A stretch of 49,083 bases of DNA from Chloroflexi bacterium CFX6 (GTDB lineage Bacteria > Chloroflexota > Anaerolineae > Anaerolineales > Villigracilaceae): positions 1-49,083 of the forward strand of contig SZPG01000038.1 in the NCBI GenBank assembly GCA_030263595.1, read 5' to 3'. Below the pieces are notes generated by a model. The model did no database searches. It had not been told where the DNA came from and was given only the letters and a program-made list of their open reading frames with translations. Below are positions 47,319-49,083 of the stretch, piece by piece; position 1 is the first letter of the stretch, and the number at the start of each line of letters is the position of its first letter. The position numbers and the translations under genes are program-made.

Positions 47319-47360
47319 AAGCCTCAGCCGCGAAGTTCGCGAACTTCGCGGCTGAGGCTT
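47319..47360. repeat. Perfect 42-bp palindrome before asnB
   Basis: AAGCCTCAGCCGCGAAGTTC runs into its exact complement around the centre GCGC-free TTCGCGAA. It has no loop and no T run and fills the gap between the opine-type gene and asnB. The CCGCGAAG core is shared with the repeat at 42962-43032. Confidence 0.85.
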
Positions 47361-47405
47361 GGCTATCGAACTCAGATCAAGATCAAAAATAAAGGAGAAA
47401 ACATT

Positions 47406-48899
47406 ATGTGTGGAATCGCAGGAGTTTTTCAGGAACCAGCAAGTCAAACAGTCGAAACAATGGTCAAAAGGATCTCGCATCGCGGACCCGACGGCCGCGG
47501 CGTGCTGGGCGTCTCGAACGGGACGCTGGGTCATACCCGCCTCGCCATCCTCGATGTGGAGGGCGGACGTCAACCGATGGCATACCGGGATACGTCCATC
47601 GTCTTCAACGGGGAAATTTATAACTATCGGGAACTCAAACGGCAGCATCTCCCGAACCTGCGCGTCCAAACACATTCGGATACCGAGGTGCTGCTTCACC
47701 TGTATCGCAAAATGGGACCCGATTTCGTAAAACTTCTGGACGGCATGTTCGCGTTCGCCATCGAGCATAAGGGAGGGACCTTCCTGGCGCGCGACCCGCT
47801 CGGCATCAAGCCTTTGTATTACGGCAGGGGCGCCGACGGCAAAAGATTCTTCTTCGCCTCCGAGATCAAGGCGCTGGTGGGGCATGTGGAACGCATCGTG
47901 GAGTTTCCTGCCGGGCATTGGTATCACTCGCGGCTCGGCTGGCGCAAATACTACCAACTCGAAGAGACCATTCGCCCGTTCGACGGGAACGAACTCGACG
48001 CGATCCCGGAGATCAAATCCACGCTGCGGAGCGCGGTGTACAAACGCCTGCTTGCAGATGTCCCCGTCGGCGTAAGTCTCAGCGGTGGGCTGGACAGCAG
48101 CATCGTCACCGCGTTGGCGCGCGAGGAGGCGGAGAACCTGCATTCGTTCGCGGTGGGAGTCGAAGGGAGTCCCGATCTCGAGGCGGCGCGGCAGATGTCC
48201 CGTTATCTCGAGACGATCCATCACGAATACGTCTACGACACGCAGGATATGGTCGAAGCGCTGCCAAACGTCCTTTATCATCTCGAGTCGTTCGATCCCG
48301 CGTTGGTGCGAAGCGCCATCCCGAATTATTTCCTGGCAAAACTTGCCTCCGAACACGTCAAGGTCATCCTCACCGGCGAAGGCGCGGACGAGGTCTACGC
48401 GGGATACGATTATCTGGCGCGTTACGAGGCGCCCGACGAATTGCAGGACGAGATGCTCCACATCACGAACGCGCTTCACAACACCAACCTGCAGCGCGCC
48501 GACCGCATGTCCATGGCTTTTGGATTGGAAGCCCGCGTCCCTTTTCTGGACGTGAAATCTGTTTCGCTTGCGATGGGCATTCCCGCCGCCTGGAAACTTC
48601 ACCACGAACGCGTCCCCAAAGCCCTGCTGCGCCAATCCTTCGCGGACGAACTGCCGCAGGAGATCGTCAACCGCCCCAAGGCAAAGTTCTCGAAAGGCGC
48701 CGGTTCCTCCGAGCTGATCGCGCAGGAGGCTGTCGAAAAAATCACGGATGGGGAATTTGCCTCCGAGCGCGACCGCCTCAAAAAGGATTGGAACTACAAC
48801 CTGCAAAACAAGGAGGCATTGTATTACTACCGCATCCTGCGCGAATTCTACGACGACGAGTGGATCCTTCCGACCATGGGGAACAGCAGGAGTTTGTAG
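47406..48899 (+). CDS. asnB: Asparagine synthetase B (glutamine-hydrolysing)
   Basis: Transfers the amide of glutamine to aspartate (or another acid) with ATP. The 497 residues begin MCGIAGVF, leaving Cys2 as amidotransferase nucleophile. RISHRGPDG, FNGEIYNYREL and LLDGMFAFAI follow, then the synthetase domain with the PP-loop SLSGGLDSS and LTGEGADEVYAGYDY, ADRMSMAFGLEARVPFLD. Some members modify peptides or small molecules instead of making asparagine; length and motifs here are classic AsnB. AAGGAG precedes the ATG. It is the last gene of the B12/opine-type/AsnB set. Confidence 0.94.
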   Translation: MCGIAGVFQEPASQTVETMVKRISHRGPDGRGVLGVSNGTLGHTRLAILDVEGGRQPMAYRDTSIVFNGEIYNYRELKRQHLPNLRVQTHSDTEVLLHLYRKMGPDFVKLLDGMFAFAIEHKGGTFLARDPLGIKPLYYGRGADGKRFFFASEIKALVGHVERIVEFPAGHWYHSRLGWRKYYQLEETIRPFDGNELDAIPEIKSTLRSAVYKRLLADVPVGVSLSGGLDSSIVTALAREEAENLHSFAVGVEGSPDLEAARQMSRYLETIHHEYVYDTQDMVEALPNVLYHLESFDPALVRSAIPNYFLAKLASEHVKVILTGEGADEVYAGYDYLARYEAPDELQDEMLHITNALHNTNLQRADRMSMAFGLEARVPFLDVKSVSLAMGIPAAWKLHHERVPKALLRQSFADELPQEIVNRPKAKFSKGAGSSELIAQEAVEKITDGEFASERDRLKKDWNYNLQNKEALYYYRILREFYDDEWILPTMGNSRSL

Positions 48900-48912
48900 A
48901 CGGTTGCGTACC

Positions 48913-48953
48913 GCGACATTCATGTCGCTTGTTGCTGCACAGCGACATGTTGC
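48913..48953. repeat. GCGACAT hairpin repeat after asnB
   Basis: GCGACAT-TC-ATGTCGC (48913-48928) is a perfect stem, followed by a further GCGACATGTTGC at about 48942. Probably a dispersed hairpin repeat; no clear T run, so termination of asnB is uncertain. Confidence 0.6.
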
Positions 48954-49010
48954 AGATTAACAATTAAATCGAGCAATCCCCTTTGAACCACAGAGCAACT
49001 GTGTTGTATG

Positions 49011-49083
49011 TCAAGCGGCAAAAGCAGGATTCCAGTGAGAACGGTCACGGATGATGGCATTCAAAATGGTCAAGAGTTTACGC
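49011..49083 (-). mobile_element. IS110-type transposase, last codons (runs off right edge)
   Basis: On the minus strand the frame reads RKLLTILNAIIRDRSHWN, then PAFAA and TGA (49013-49011). The KLLxILNAxxR...HWN end is typical of IS110-family transposases. Only 23 codons are inside the window, so intactness cannot be judged. The element's end should lie in about 48960-49010. IS110 elements normally lack terminal inverted repeats, and none is seen. Confidence 0.65.

Overview
The window looks like chromosomal sequence from a member of the Chloroflexota, most probably class Anaerolineae. This is inferred from the gene set and style: moderately high GC, many exported proteins with Thr/Pro-rich linkers behind a signal or membrane anchor, an Anaerolineae-like 7TM/HTH regulator, and many short repeats inside genes. 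No rRNA or tRNA gene was seen. Almost all of it is ordinary housekeeping and signalling sequence with short intergenic gaps. The exception is an AT-richer islet at about 38.75-41.1 kb.

Layout. 1-3082 (minus): hypA-hypB-hypF, nickel insertion and cyanide-ligand synthesis for [NiFe] hydrogenase; hypF runs off the left edge and has repeats inserted in frame. 3244-5591 (plus): a membrane-anchored Thr/Pro-tailed protein coupled to a GT-C-like membrane enzyme. 5675-6343: a frameshifted PIN toxin with its intact partner. 6387-10147 (minus): msrA, a DUF2283/partner pair and clpC. 10319-11630 (plus): a LOG-family protein and a VOC protein. 11618-19847 (minus): TVP38 membrane protein, phospholipase-D-type synthase, 7TM/HTH regulator, DUF3298-like lipoprotein coupled to an MrfA-like helicase with an HNH insertion, and a flippase-like protein. 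19977-23074 (minus): Zn membrane peptidase, S41 protease, small membrane protein and HAD phosphatase. 23095-25503 (plus): mutL (two frames) and a diguanylate cyclase. 25561-28844 (minus): dnaK, a lipoprotein and tmRNA. 28998-32138 (plus): a REC-CpaE-like protein, a Sir2 deacylase and a GAF histidine kinase, overlapping end to end. 32280-38717 (plus): C39 peptidase-TPR, AAA_14/DUF4143 ATPase, SbcD-like nuclease, MFS transporter and acetyltransferase. 38883-41013 (minus): a LuxR-type response regulator followed by two exported proteins of unknown function. 41179-44164 (plus): DegV, YebC, RuvC and RuvA. 44326-48899 (plus): a B12-binding protein, an opine-dehydrogenase-family enzyme and asparagine synthetase B. 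The extreme right edge holds the last codons of an IS110-type transposase.

Three themes cut across the window. (1) Many genes have a consensus TATAAT box only 6-8 bases before the start codon, which predicts leaderless mRNAs. The clearest case is a 20-bp divergent promoter between the HAD gene and mutL, with a palindromic ATTATAAT exactly 6 bases from each start codon. (2) Short repeats (7-mers, 8-mers and hairpins) lie inside conserved coding genes, usually in frame (hypF, helicase, B12 protein) and once at a frame break (mutL). (3) Four reading frames (PIN toxin, mutL, a secreted protein, the tmRNA tag) would each be mended by one added base, three of them plausibly in a base run. This is as consistent with assembly deletions as with biology and limits any claim built on those genes.

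The best candidates for undescribed biology are the B12/opine-dehydrogenase/AsnB cluster, the AAA_14 ATPase gene with a perfect 15-bp inverted repeat against its promoter, the kinase-less 7TM/HTH regulator, and the response-regulator islet with two exported proteins.
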